Part shown: positions 21,438 to 30,724 of the stretch, one piece after another | Position numbering within the stretch: position 1 is the first letter of the stretch | Layout of the letters: every line of letters starts with the position of its first letter | Notes under the pieces: model-generated | Databases searched by the model: none | Told to the model about the DNA's origin: nothing | What the model saw: the letters and a program-made list of their open reading frames with translations, nothing else | NCBI GenBank assembly: GCA_963971575.1 | Contig: OZ020617.1 | Coordinates: 42,008,606-42,072,605, forward strand | Direction: 5' to 3' | Origin: Liopterus haemorrhoidalis | Lineage: Eukaryota; Arthropoda; Insecta; Coleoptera; Dytiscidae | DNA: 64,000 nucleotides | Translations under genes and position numbers: made by a program

Positions 21438-21636
21438 TGTTGGGAAGTGGTTGTAGAAAAACTGTCGTAGTAATAAATAAATATAGTTTAATTAATATAT
21501 CTTTTATAAATACAGAATATACAAAATAATAATTATCTGTCAAATATCAAATTATATTATCATGGCAACAACTTCCAGTTGAAAAGCAACCTAGCAACCG
21601 ATACTATAAAATATTGAGATATATTTTTTTTTAACA
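21438..21636 (-). repeat. copia 3' LTR
   Basis: On the plus strand it runs TGTTGGGAAGTGG to TTTTTTTTTAACA, including a nine-T run. Base for base identical to the other LTR by reading. It contains AGCAACCTAGCAACC, which inverted is two GTTGC half-sites like an X-box. Confidence 0.97.
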
Positions 21637-21646
21637 TTCCCACTTA
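21637..21646 (-). promoter_or_regulatory. copia polypurine tract
   Basis: The minus strand reads AAGTGGGAA directly before the 3' LTR, the expected position for plus-strand cDNA priming. Confidence 0.75.
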
Positions 21647-21680
21647 ATGAAAAATAAATTTGGTTTTCATTTTTCATTAT

Positions 21681-22850
21681 TTAATATATCCCCATATTTT
21701 TAGTACAAAAACACTGTTTCTCGGTTGTTACTGCTTTGGTTAGGCTGTCTGCAACCATTTCTTCACTTGAAATATGTTGAATTGATATAGTTTCATCTTC
21801 AACACAATCTCGAACATAATGATGACGAACGTCTATATGTTTGGTTCTGGCTCGATATCCGTCAGAATCCGCTAGTTTTATAGCACTATTATTGTCGCAT
21901 TTAATTTTTAAAGCCGATTTGTTTACAGAATGGTTAAATTCATCTCCAAGCTGTTTCAACCAAATGGCTTCTTGAGTAGTAAATGCTAATGCCATATATT
22001 CCGCCTCGGTAGTGGATAAGGCTACTGTTGGTTGCCTTTTTGATGCCCATGATATGGCTCCACCTGACAATTTAAAAACATATCCGGTGCAGGATCGTCT
22101 TTTATCGACATCTGAGGCCCAGTCTGCATCACAGTATCCAGTGACTTGTTCAGATTTTGAATAATGTAGTTTGTACTCACTTGTTCCTTTTAAATAGCGA
22201 CATATGCGCTTAACTGCTGTCCAATGTGCTTCACCATGATTGCTATTGAATCTACTGACATCATTTACAGCGAACGCTATGTCAGGACGAGTACATTGGG
22301 CTATATAAAGCAAACTGCCCACTGCTTCTTGGTATGGGACTTTACCCACCAAGTTATTTGTTTGTGCCATTTCAACTGATAACTTTTGATTTGGATCGCT
22401 TGGCGTGCTCACTGGCTTACAATCTGACATACCAAATCTTGTTAAAACTTCGTTTATGTACTTTGTTTGGTTCAATGATATCCCATCAGTTTCATAATTG
22501 ATATTTAAACCAACAACATTTTGAGCAACACCCAAGTCCTTCATTTGAAATGCACTACACAGTTTTTGTTTTAAACTGTTGCGAGATTTTTCATCTTTCC
22601 AAAAAATCAGTAGATCATCTACATATATAGCAACAATTAATTTTGGATTTTGACTATAATATATGCATGGATCAACTTTAGATTTCTTTAAACCAAATGA
22701 CTGTAGCATTTTTGAGAGTTTCAGGTTCCATTGTCTCCCGCTTTGTTTCAACCCATAAATTGCCTTGTTTAGTTTACATACTTTATTGCTACCGTCGTTG
22801 AAAACTTCGGGTTGTTCCATATATATTTCTTCTTTTAAGTCACCTTGCAA
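21681..22850 (-). pseudogene. copia Pol, 3' part: reverse transcriptase and RNase H, out of frame with Gag
   Basis: 389 residues read from an internal ATG. KLNKAIYGLKQSGRQWN and AIYVDDLL (residues 74-81, catalytic Asp pair) are RT_2 motifs. VPYQEAVGSLLYIAQCTRPD leads to RNase H with YCDADWASD, LSTTEAEYMAL, KCDNNSAIKLA and TKHIDVRHH carrying the acidic and His residues. It belongs to the same polyprotein as the upstream ORF but is displaced by one base. On its own it would not be made as a normal Gag-Pol product. Confidence 0.93.
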
Positions 22851-25521
22851 AAAAGGCTGTTACAGCATCCATCTGATCAATTTTTAATTTATTTTTCACG
22901 GCTAATGCTATTAAATACCTTATTGACGTGTATCTTACTACAGGAGAATAGGTTTCTGTGTAGTCAATTCCGTATCTCTGCGAGCATCCCTTAGCAACTA
23001 ACCTTGCCTTATATTTTATTGTTTGGCCGTCTTTATTTGTTTTTTCTTTGAAAACCCACTTGCATTTTACCGACTTTCTGTCTTTCGGTAAATCTACAAT
23101 GTCCCAAGTATGATTTTCTTGTAAAGATTTTAGTTCCTTCTCAATAGCTGTTTTCCACTGGTTGGAATCATGACGTGAAAGTGCTTCTTCAATGTTTGAA
23201 GGATCCCCTTCTCCATGATTCGCTTCTGTAGTGTACAGAAAACCGTCATACCTCATTGGAGGTTTGGATACACGTGAAGATCTTCTTACTTCTGGTGGTA
23301 CGGTGTCTGCTTCTTTTTCTTCATCTTGTGTTTCAGTTGCATTTCTAAAATCCTCGTAATTTGATGTTTTAGATTTTTCAATTTCATTATGTGAATCTTC
23401 ATCTTTTCTGTTTTCCATTGAAGTTCCATCTTCTTCGTCTTCATTTTTTCCCACTGAAACTTGATCTGCTTCTTCGTTAAATGTAATGTATTTCCCAATT
23501 TCTGGTTCAGGTTCCATAAAGACTACGTCCCTACTAACTACAATTTTCTTTGTTATAGGATCTATACACCTATAACCTTTGGTGTCTTCACTATAACCCA
23601 CGAAAATCAATTTCTTCGACTTTTTGTCTAATTTTAACCTTTTTTGTTTAGGGATGTGAACCATAATTTCAGACCCAAAAATTCTCATATGGTTTACATT
23701 AATCTTTCGTCCAGACCATATACCTTCTGGCGTTTCATCAATTAAGTTGCTACTTATTGATCTATTAATAATATACACAGCAGTATTGACTGCTTCGGCC
23801 CAATAAGTTTTGTCCATTTTCGCATCAAACAGCATGCACTTGGCTCTTTCAACAATTGTGCGGTTAGCTCGTTCTGCTATGCCATTTTGCTGTGGGGTAT
23901 AAACGTTGGATGTCTGATGAATGATCCCAAACTTCTTGCAAAATGTATCGAAATCATTGTTGCAGTATTCTTTGCCATTATCTGTTCGGAAGATTTTAAT
24001 TTTTCTTCCTGTTTGGGTCTCCACCAGCTCCTTGAATCGCTTGAAAATATCAAGCACTTCCCCCTTGGACCTTAAGAAATATACAAAAAATTTACGTGTA
24101 TAATCATCAATCAAGGTTAAGAAATACTTAGCTCCTCCAATCGATGTCGTCTCCATTGGACCGCATAAGTCAGAGTGGATTAGATCGAGCATACCATCCG
24201 TCTTCGATTTGGAATGTTTGAATGATGCTCGAGCTTGTTTACCCTCTAAGCAAACTTCACATTTTATTTTCTCCATCTCGCCTTGGATATCCATGCCATA
24301 GACTACTCCTTTTCCCATCCTTTGAAGGTCAGCATAATTGATATGCCCAAAACGACGATGCCATTTATGTAGAGTATTGCTAGCAGATGCTACCATGCAA
24401 CTTGCTGATTTATCTTCAATTTTGTATACACCAGATTTACATTTTGTGTGGACTAATAGTTTATTATTTTTATCATAAATGTTACATCCATTTTTATTGA
24501 ATATTACAGTGTTATTCTTTTCGACAATTTTTGCGATTGATAATAAATTTACAGTTAAATCTGGAACTATTAGTACTTTTTCAACATCAATTTCACAATT
24601 GTTTATGCACAACAACGCGTCACCAACACCCGTTACATTTAGTTTTGAGTTATTAGCGACCGTAATGCTTTTAATGTTACAATTTTCTTTATTATTTATC
24701 CAGAACGGCACGGACGTCATGTGATGTGTTGCACCACTGTCTATATACCATTCATTGGATTTATTATCTTCTTGCGAAAAATATCCAGTTGTAAACGCGC
24801 CTTTACAATTAGCTTCGGTCTTTACCAAATTATTATTTTTAAATTTTTTATCACGGCATTCCGATGCCTTATGATTTTTCCTGCCACAATTGTAACATTT
24901 AATAACTTTTTTATTCCACGTGTTGTTGTTATTACTTTTATAATGCTTCTTATTTCCACCTAGGAAAGCAGTATTTGTTTTATTGCTGTACTCTGTTTCC
25001 AATAATTTTGACTTTATAGAATCTCCAGTAATTTTAATATTACTGCTTTCGATTCCCATGATTAATGGCTTAAAATCTTCTGTTAGACCAGCTAGTAGGA
25101 TAGCACCAATCCATTCTTCGGTTATGCTAAACCCGACGCCTTTTAGTTTATTGGCTGTTCCTATGACCATGTTTACATAATCAGACATGCTGTCACAATT
25201 TTCCAATCTAACCGTGATTAATTTTCGTAGTAGTCCAATTTGTCTACTTAAGCCTTTATCATCGAATAAATTTTCGAGAGCATTCCATATTTCAGATGCA
25301 GTTTGTAGCGTTTGCACATGCACAAATAATGATTCATTTATTGACAAAACGATACGTGCTTTTGCCTTTTTCAACTTGTCTGCATCTACCACTGTACATG
25401 GTGTTTCGATACACTCATCCAGCCCGTGAAATTCTAACATGGTTTTCATGGCAAATTTCCATGTATGATAGTTTTCACTTCCTTTTAGCTTCTCAACCCA
25501 ATTATTATCATTAGTTGTCAT
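22840..25521 (-). CDS. copia Gag-protease-integrase-RT N-terminus
   Basis: 893 residues from ATG at 25521. Gag (UBN2-type) about 1-200; zinc knuckle CYNCGRKNHKASEC at 209-222; protease active site DSGA at 261-264; HHCC pre-integrase motif (H388, H393, C421, C424); integrase core D451, D514, E550 (DD35E); variable acidic linker 640-750; RT start WKTAIEKELKSLQENHTWDI and KARLVAKGCSQ. The frame ends early just after MDAVTAF because a T run (A run 22849-22854 on plus) carries one base too many relative to the downstream frame. All domain residues I checked are intact, which fits a recent break or a sequencing error. Confidence 0.95.
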   Translation of the reverse strand: MTTNDNNWVEKLKGSENYHTWKFAMKTMLEFHGLDECIETPCTVVDADKLKKAKARIVLSINESLFVHVQTLQTASEIWNALENLFDDKGLSRQIGLLRKLITVRLENCDSMSDYVNMVIGTANKLKGVGFSITEEWIGAILLAGLTEDFKPLIMGIESSNIKITGDSIKSKLLETEYSNKTNTAFLGGNKKHYKSNNNNTWNKKVIKCYNCGRKNHKASECRDKKFKNNNLVKTEANCKGAFTTGYFSQEDNKSNEWYIDSGATHHMTSVPFWINNKENCNIKSITVANNSKLNVTGVGDALLCINNCEIDVEKVLIVPDLTVNLLSIAKIVEKNNTVIFNKNGCNIYDKNNKLLVHTKCKSGVYKIEDKSASCMVASASNTLHKWHRRFGHINYADLQRMGKGVVYGMDIQGEMEKIKCEVCLEGKQARASFKHSKSKTDGMLDLIHSDLCGPMETTSIGGAKYFLTLIDDYTRKFFVYFLRSKGEVLDIFKRFKELVETQTGRKIKIFRTDNGKEYCNNDFDTFCKKFGIIHQTSNVYTPQQNGIAERANRTIVERAKCMLFDAKMDKTYWAEAVNTAVYIINRSISSNLIDETPEGIWSGRKINVNHMRIFGSEIMVHIPKQKRLKLDKKSKKLIFVGYSEDTKGYRCIDPITKKIVVSRDVVFMEPEPEIGKYITFNEEADQVSVGKNEDEEDGTSMENRKDEDSHNEIEKSKTSNYEDFRNATETQDEEKEADTVPPEVRRSSRVSKPPMRYDGFLYTTEANHGEGDPSNIEEALSRHDSNQWKTAIEKELKSLQENHTWDIVDLPKDRKSVKCKWVFKEKTNKDGQTIKYKARLVAKGCSQRYGIDYTETYSPVVRYTSIRYLIALAVKNKLKIDQMDAVTAFFAR

Positions 25522-25651
25522 TTTTGCAACGAATGCCAGTGAACAACAAATGTATCACAACTTAAAAATGTTCTTACAACTTTTTTCTGATTTATAAACG
25601 CGACACACGCTTTTTTAAACTTTTATTTTCACTTACAGTTCTCTGCCGTTA

Positions 25652-25666
25652 TCTGGGCCCATAACC
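25652..25666 (-). promoter_or_regulatory. copia primer binding site (internal tRNA-iMet)
   Basis: Directly inside the 5' LTR the minus strand reads GGTTATGGGCCCAG, complementary to the anticodon-stem region CUGGGCCCAUAACC of insect initiator tRNA-Met. Drosophila copia primes from such a half-tRNA. Confidence 0.85.
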
Positions 25667-25865
25667 TGTTGGGAAGTGGTTGTAGAAAAACTGTCGTAGT
25701 AATAAATAAATATAGTTTAATTAATATATCTTTTATAAATACAGAATATACAAAATAATAATTATCTGTCAAATATCAAATTATATTATCATGGCAACAA
25801 CTTCCAGTTGAAAAGCAACCTAGCAACCGATACTATAAAATATTGAGATATATTTTTTTTTAACA
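25667..25865 (-). repeat. copia 5' LTR
   Basis: Same 199 bp as the 3' LTR with no difference found. It would carry the element's promoter. Confidence 0.97.
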
Positions 25866-26104
25866 CTAGTGTTACATCTATTCTATTTAAATTCCCTTAA
25901 TACCTCCTATATTCTTTTTACAGCAACAAATCCTAGGATTATTGCCATAAACCCATTACCATATCGTTGAGCTTCTTAACAAGAGTGGCCATTTCATTTT
26001 GGAAATACTATACTAAACATATCCATAACGCACAGTAAACAGCCAACTAATTTAAAGAGCGCTGAACGCAGATCTAAAGCTGCTTTCAAGTGTTAAATTT
26101 AATT

Positions 26105-26275
26105 TTAGTAGTTCTACTAATTTTTTGTTTTCTTCGTCTCCGTTCTGGTTTCTGTGGCATATTTCAGCACCGGGCGAATCATTGGTTTATAAATTTTCAC
26201 CTTCTTTTCTCAAGTATTTGTTTCTCCAGTTTATTTTTGCAGCTTTAAACTATTGGTTTTGTATTATACTTCAAA
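26105..26275 (-). pseudogene. LINE relic, post-RT segment
   Basis: The minus strand reads KVKIYKPMIRPVLKYATETR, matching the K-L-x-IYKTxIRPVLxYGxETW motif after the RT of RTE/Jockey-type LINEs. Short and isolated. Confidence 0.55.
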
Positions 26276-26279
26276 GGTA

Positions 26280-26960
26280 AGTCAGTTATCTCGAAAGACA
26301 CATAGAAATTTGATTTTGTCATTACATGTACAAGCAGCTTTTGCTCAAATCAATTTCTTGGTCACTGAAGTAATTTTATGCAGTTACATCCTTCATCTTT
26401 GCAGTCGCTCAACCAATTTTCCAGATGTATTAACGTAATTTTACTAGTTCCTTTAACTAATAACATTAATTAGTGTTAAGTGTAGACCTCATGTCAGTTA
26501 CATGTGTACACATGTTCGTTTGGTAGTCTAGTCTCGGCTAGATGCACATTCTAGGAAATGCACTGGTGTTTATCATCCCGGAGAGTTCCGGTGCAATCTA
26601 CCGCTCTGCGGGATCTAGCTACCAGTTCCGGATACAGAGATTCGCACTTACAGGGAAATTTTCCACAGCATGTTGTATCATAACAGAATATTACATACGA
26701 TGACGTAGATGTATTGACGATGTTTTTTGAATATGTGTAGCATTTCCTTATTCATTTTTTATTGTGGAATGTTGATATTAGATTTTTTGTTTTCTTCGCA
26801 CGTACCGAGATTTTTATATAGTATTTCTGAACAGAATGATGTACGGAAAAAATTTCCCGGAACACATTTTACGTCATGAGTTAAGTTGATAAATCTGCAA
26901 TAATATTGACTCCAAATTTTCAGTATTTAGCAAAAGAATTTCGATTATTTGCAGTGTATT
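26280..26960. other. Intronic spacer, nothing recognised
   Basis: A GC-richer patch at 26540-26660 has no recognised identity. Confidence 0.4.
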
Positions 26961-26961
26961 A

Positions 26962-27650
26962 TTAGGTCGTCAAGTCTGGTGGACTCATGTCTGGACTGTA
27001 GCGAGCATCAGGTAACACTTCCCAACTATTAGGTCGCCAAGGATGAAATTTGTAGTCATCAAAGAATGCATCCATATTGTCTATAGACTTTTGGCATTTA
27101 AGCGGTAGATTGTTCAGGCCGGTGGTATAAAACCCTGACGGCCGAGAGTCAATGACTTCCTGGATGGCCAGTTTTACAGCATTGGCGGAATTAAACTGTT
27201 TTCCTATTAAAAAGTTGTCCAAATTGCGGAAGAAGTGGTAGTCAGTGAGGGCTACGTCTGGTGAGTATGGAGGATGATGAAGAAGTTCCAACTCCAATTC
27301 CTGTAGTTTTGCCACAGTCATTTGTGCACTGTGTGGTCTAGCGTTATATCTATCGTGCAATAAGATAGGAGTCGATCTGTTGACCAATCTAGGCTGTTTA
27401 TCTTTAAGTTTTTGCATCATTTCGTCCAGTTGGTTGCAGTATATTTCTGCTGTGATCGATGAGCCAGTTTTTTTTTTTTTTTTTTTAAGTTACCTGTACG
27501 AAATTTGACCAATTTCATATTGTCTGCTGCGTAGTAACACTAGAGCCAAATATACTATTAATGTTTCGCGCGGTCTGCGATGCCGTAGTTCCACGTAAGA
27601 ACTAATACTTCATAATAGTGCGAATTTCCGACCGTTCCATTTTCAACAAA
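26962..27650 (-). pseudogene. Internally deleted mariner transposase
   Basis: The N-terminal part (27500-27645) reads MERSEIRTIMKY, a stop, FLRGTTASQTARNINSIF and NWSNFVQVT. After a 20-base A run on the minus strand the C-terminal part continues in TGSSITAEIYCNQLDEMMQK, ILLHDRYNARPHSAQMT and LLHHPPYSPDVALTDYHFF. The ARPH and PPYSPD...DYH blocks hold the second and third acidic positions of mariner DD34D. The middle of the gene, including the first catalytic Asp, is missing at the A run. Confidence 0.8.
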
Positions 27651-28077
27651 ATTAATTTAAAAAAAAAGTTTTTGATATTTTTTAGAGCCTACAATGATTT
27701 CTTTAAACAGGCGAGAAGTATAACTTTCCAAAAAAAAAAAAAAAAAATTATGCCAATGTCAAAATAAGCCGTTAAAGTTGGCAATATTATTAACTACAAA
27801 TTTCGTCTTTGACAACCTAATATATATTATACACAGCAAATCTAATCAAAATAGTTAAGCGGAACTAGATTTTAAAATCTAGTTATTTATTTGATATGGT
27901 TTAAGATTCTAAATCATACTTATAACGGTTTTTAAATAATTGAATATTCTAGGTTAAGTTATTAGGACGTGTTATTATAAAATGTCATTTCCCACGACTA
28001 TGTAGATATATGTTCATTACAGGCGTGTCAGTGATTAATAAACGTAGCACGTTCCCCACTCCTTTTTATTACACGCT
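27651..28077. other. Spacer with homopolymers
   Basis: An A run occurs at about 27731-27747. The motif TTAAGCGGAACTAGATTTT followed by its inverse AAAATCTAG (27857-27885) recurs near 59985 and 60105. Confidence 0.4.
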
Positions 28078-28113
28078 GACCTGTTACGTAATGAGTTCAT
28101 TACATAACAGGTT
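28078..28113. repeat. Short palindrome
   Basis: ACCTGTTACGTAATGA pairs with TCATTACATAACAGGT with one mismatch and a two-base loop. Confidence 0.7.
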
Positions 28114-28119
28114 CAAGCA

Positions 28120-28445
28120 GCAATGGCCGAACGTTGCTAGGCAGTAATACATAGATTGAAAGCATATGTCAAATTATTGTTAGTTTGTAAAGGATACCGG
28201 ATTAAAATAAATAATATAGTTAAAGTTGTCGAATTTTGCATATATATTTTTCGATAGAGTTGGCCTTGGTCAGTCAGAAATTCAGCTGACGCAAGTATTG
28301 TTATTTTAACTCAATTTACATTCCGTATGACACATACATAGCCGTTGCTAGGAACGTAATAAATAGGTTGAAAGCAACTGTCAAATTATTGTTAGTTTTT
28401 AAAGGAAACTGAATAAAAATTAAATAAGCAAAAAAGTTATAGTCG
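28120..28445. repeat. Direct repeat pair, about 110 bp, 215 bp apart
   Basis: Both copies contain cgttgctagg, gattgaaagca or its variant, and TGTCAAATTATTGTTAGTTT, then a run ending in agttatag or agttgtcg. They are diverged, with no coding signal. Confidence 0.6.
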
Positions 28446-28539
28446 TGGAAAAAGCATAATATGAAACTTGCATGGAATAGTCAATTAAGAAAGCGATTTC
28501 TAAGTATAGAAATCTCATGAACGAATAAGTTGAGTTTAG

Positions 28540-29870
28540 ATGGTCGCCTCTTCTTAATCCCTTTTAAGCCTCTCTCTATTATAAATTTACCTTGTAGGTA
28601 GGGTTTTTCTAATTATAGCAACATTTGTTTCAATACCCTCTCCTCTCTCATAGTTTGTAATTTTTCTATTTATATGAATGTATTTCTTAAACCTTTTGTA
28701 TTTCTGAAGATGGCCTCATAAGCCGAAATACATATCAAATACACTTGTTTTATCTTTGAAACTACCGAGTGTTTTATTCTTTTCCTGTTAAAAGTGACGT
28801 CATTATAGGTTCGATATACTTAATATTCGAAATACTACTCAGTGAACTAGATCTAGTTGCTAACTTGGCGGGGTTCTGTGCAAAAGAGAGCTGCTTGTAC
28901 TTCATTTTTGCAGAGGGCCCCTCCGCGAATGCAACAAGCGCGCATGCGTTACGCCGGCCTTACAGTGAACAATTACTACGCTTAAATGCTTTTCACCTTA
29001 CAGAGTATATTATATATTCAAAGTCGTTTTGACTCATCCTTCATAATAGAAAGTTTATTTTCCTTTTCTTTCTGTGAAAGAAGCACACTTCCCTTTTAGT
29101 AAACTTTGAGGAGAACGTCTGTATCATTATTAATGGCAGTGTAGAGATATGAACCCAAGTATACTTAATTTATTTAACGCAGATCTGAGAGTATATTATG
29201 CGACAGTGCGTTCTGACAAAATTTCACGCACATTTTAACAAAACTCCAAGCTTTCAAGCGTGAGTAGTTGCGTCTAGATGCAACCGGGCGTATTTTGCAA
29301 GCGACAAAGTCTTGAAAGGGTTCGTTCTGTGAAATTATATTAACCATTTAACAAACATATGACTGCATGAAATATGTGAGAGGAATTATTTTTTAATTCT
29401 TTGTCATTTGAGGTGCTTCAAAGAGTGTAATTTAATTGAGAAGTTATGCTAAATTAAACATGAATATATTTTATTTTACTTTTAGCAATAAATGTCAGAA
29501 TTGCTATGGTTTTGTCATTGAATGTTTAATTTTACTTTCATGTTTTTTTAATATATTTAGGTTTTATGTTTTTAGTGATGGACGTGTTGGGTTATTAAAC
29601 TTAATTGAATTTACGGTTTGCAGATATGTAAAAGAATATTTTAAAATTTTTTGTTACAATTTAATCTGCTTTTGCCAACATGGACAACATAAAGTTACTT
29701 TTGTAACGGCGTTTTTTGTGTTTCAAAATGGAACTAAAATTCCAGGAGTAAAACCTGTTGTTGTTCATTATGGTGATAAGTTCGTTCGTTTGTATTCGTG
29801 GATGAAAATGAGGTATTAACTTTTTATATCAACATATACTAACCATATTCGTCCACTACTGAACATAGGT
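28540..29870. other. Spacer; possible Penelope-like fragment near 28700
   Basis: CTGAAGATGGCCTCATAAGC followed by cgaaatac near 28705 resembles the 3' region of Penelope-like elements, where gaagatgg and gccgaaa often occur. A 127-codon open frame at 29436-29819 is AT-driven and unrecognised. Confidence 0.35.
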
Positions 29871-29924
29871 CGTCCTAGTGTAGAGTGACCATTTTCTTAA
29901 GAAGGCAATGCGGGACGGAGCAAA

Positions 29925-30020
29925 CAAAAAGGTCCTCATCTCCCAAATCCAAGTGAAGAGCAAAAAAAAAGGTCCTCATCTCCCAAAATCCAAGTGAAGA
30001 GCAAAAAAAGGTCCTCATCA
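29925..30020. repeat. Minisatellite shared with the hAT MITE at 6018
   Basis: Two to three copies of an approximately 42-bp unit, gagcaaaaaaaaggtcctca then tctcccaaaatccaagtga. The same unit forms the interior of the MITE at 6018-6272, but no CAGAGCCGCAG ends are seen here. Confidence 0.8.
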
Positions 30021-30024
30021 TTTA

Positions 30025-30722
30025 CTGTATTTACTGTTCATCTTTGTAATTTTGGGCGAGAAATGTTGTAATCGGCGTGATGACATTTTGTTAGGTTATG
30101 TAAAGGCATAAACTGAAGCTAAAAAACTATACTGTCATCCTCACTTTCTCCTGTTGTGGATTGACCTGGTTTAAAAAATTTGTCAAACGTTGTTTGTCTT
30201 GCCTTGCTTTCTGCTTCTTTTTGCAGTTCTTTACAACAGCTAATGGTTGAGTTAATTCCTCGAGAAACTTTAGATGCGTTCTACGTCGGGATCATCTTGA
30301 AGAAGGATGTTTATTCCTTGTTCGAAATAAGAATGCGCATTCGACAAGTTCTTAGATGTTAGCTGTTTGTATACAGCAGGCTCTGGCTCCTGATCAAGTG
30401 CTCGTTCTGCTTCTAATTGGATCAGTTCCTTGTGTGAAAGGGGTTTTCTATCAGCATCTAGTAAATCAAGCACATCATCTTCTTCCAAATCCTCAAAACC
30501 AAGATCATTTGCTAGGTTCAATATGGTTTGTCGAATTTCAGAAAGAGAATCAACTTCAGAATCATTAGTTTTTATGCATTCTGGCCATATTTTTTTTACA
30601 TTTTAATTTTTTTGCCGTTTAACGAAACATTTTGGGCCGTAAATCGAAAAAGTGCCATAATTAAAGAAGGCCGTTATAGCGAAAAGCCGTATAAAGAGCG
30701 GCCGTATAGCGAGGTATGAGTG
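30025..30722 (-). mobile_element. pogo/Tigger-type relic with 5' TIR
   Basis: The right end inverted reads CACTCATACCTCGCTATACG next to TA at 30723-30724, followed by subterminal tatacgg-type repeats. Inside are the transposase C-terminus and a 3' untranslated part (about 30025-30112) that recurs, inverted, at 54125-54215. The left terminus was not found. Confidence 0.7.
30130..30530 (-). pseudogene. Tigger/pogo transposase C-terminus with PIP box
   Basis: The minus strand reads ANDLGFEDLEEDDVLDLLDA, KPLSHKELIQLEAERAL, then after a frame change KELQKEAESKARQTTFDKFF and a short acidic end before TAG. The ELxxLLEEH-like acidic region is typical of Tigger C-termini. QTTFDKFF is a canonical PCNA-interacting QxxhxxFF motif. 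The DDE core is absent. Confidence 0.7.
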
Positions 30723-30724
30723 TA

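Larger units (their letters stand above)
21438..25865 (-). mobile_element. Near-intact Ty1/copia retrotransposon, 4,428 bp
   Basis: Identical 199-bp LTRs (21438-21636 and 25667-25865) begin TG and end CA, with CTAGT duplicated at 21433-21437 and 25866-25870. Order on the minus strand is LTR, tRNA-iMet-type primer site, Gag, protease, integrase, RT, RNase H, polypurine tract, LTR. Integrase before RT defines copia. One frameshift splits the single Gag-Pol frame. Identical LTRs and a perfect duplication indicate a very young insertion. Confidence 0.97.
20537..26012 (-). mobile_element. IS630/Tc1-type relic, interrupted by copia
   Basis: The left end near 20537-20566 and the inverted right end near 25983-26012 share TAGTATTTCCAAAATGAAAT and GGCCACTCT. 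Subtracting the 4.43-kb copia insertion and its duplicated target leaves about 1.04 kb. The coding remnant is at 20895-21302. Exact ends and target duplication are uncertain. Confidence 0.7.

Noticed and set aside
23286..23498. Lys/Met-rich 70-codon minus frame
   Set aside because: Out-of-frame shadow of the acidic linker of the copia polyprotein.
28769..29032. 87-codon open frame as a gene
   Set aside because: No recognisable domain and no supporting context.
29436..29819. 127-codon plus-strand open frame as a gene
   Set aside because: Very AT-rich, no domain, no splice or promoter support; kept only as a note.
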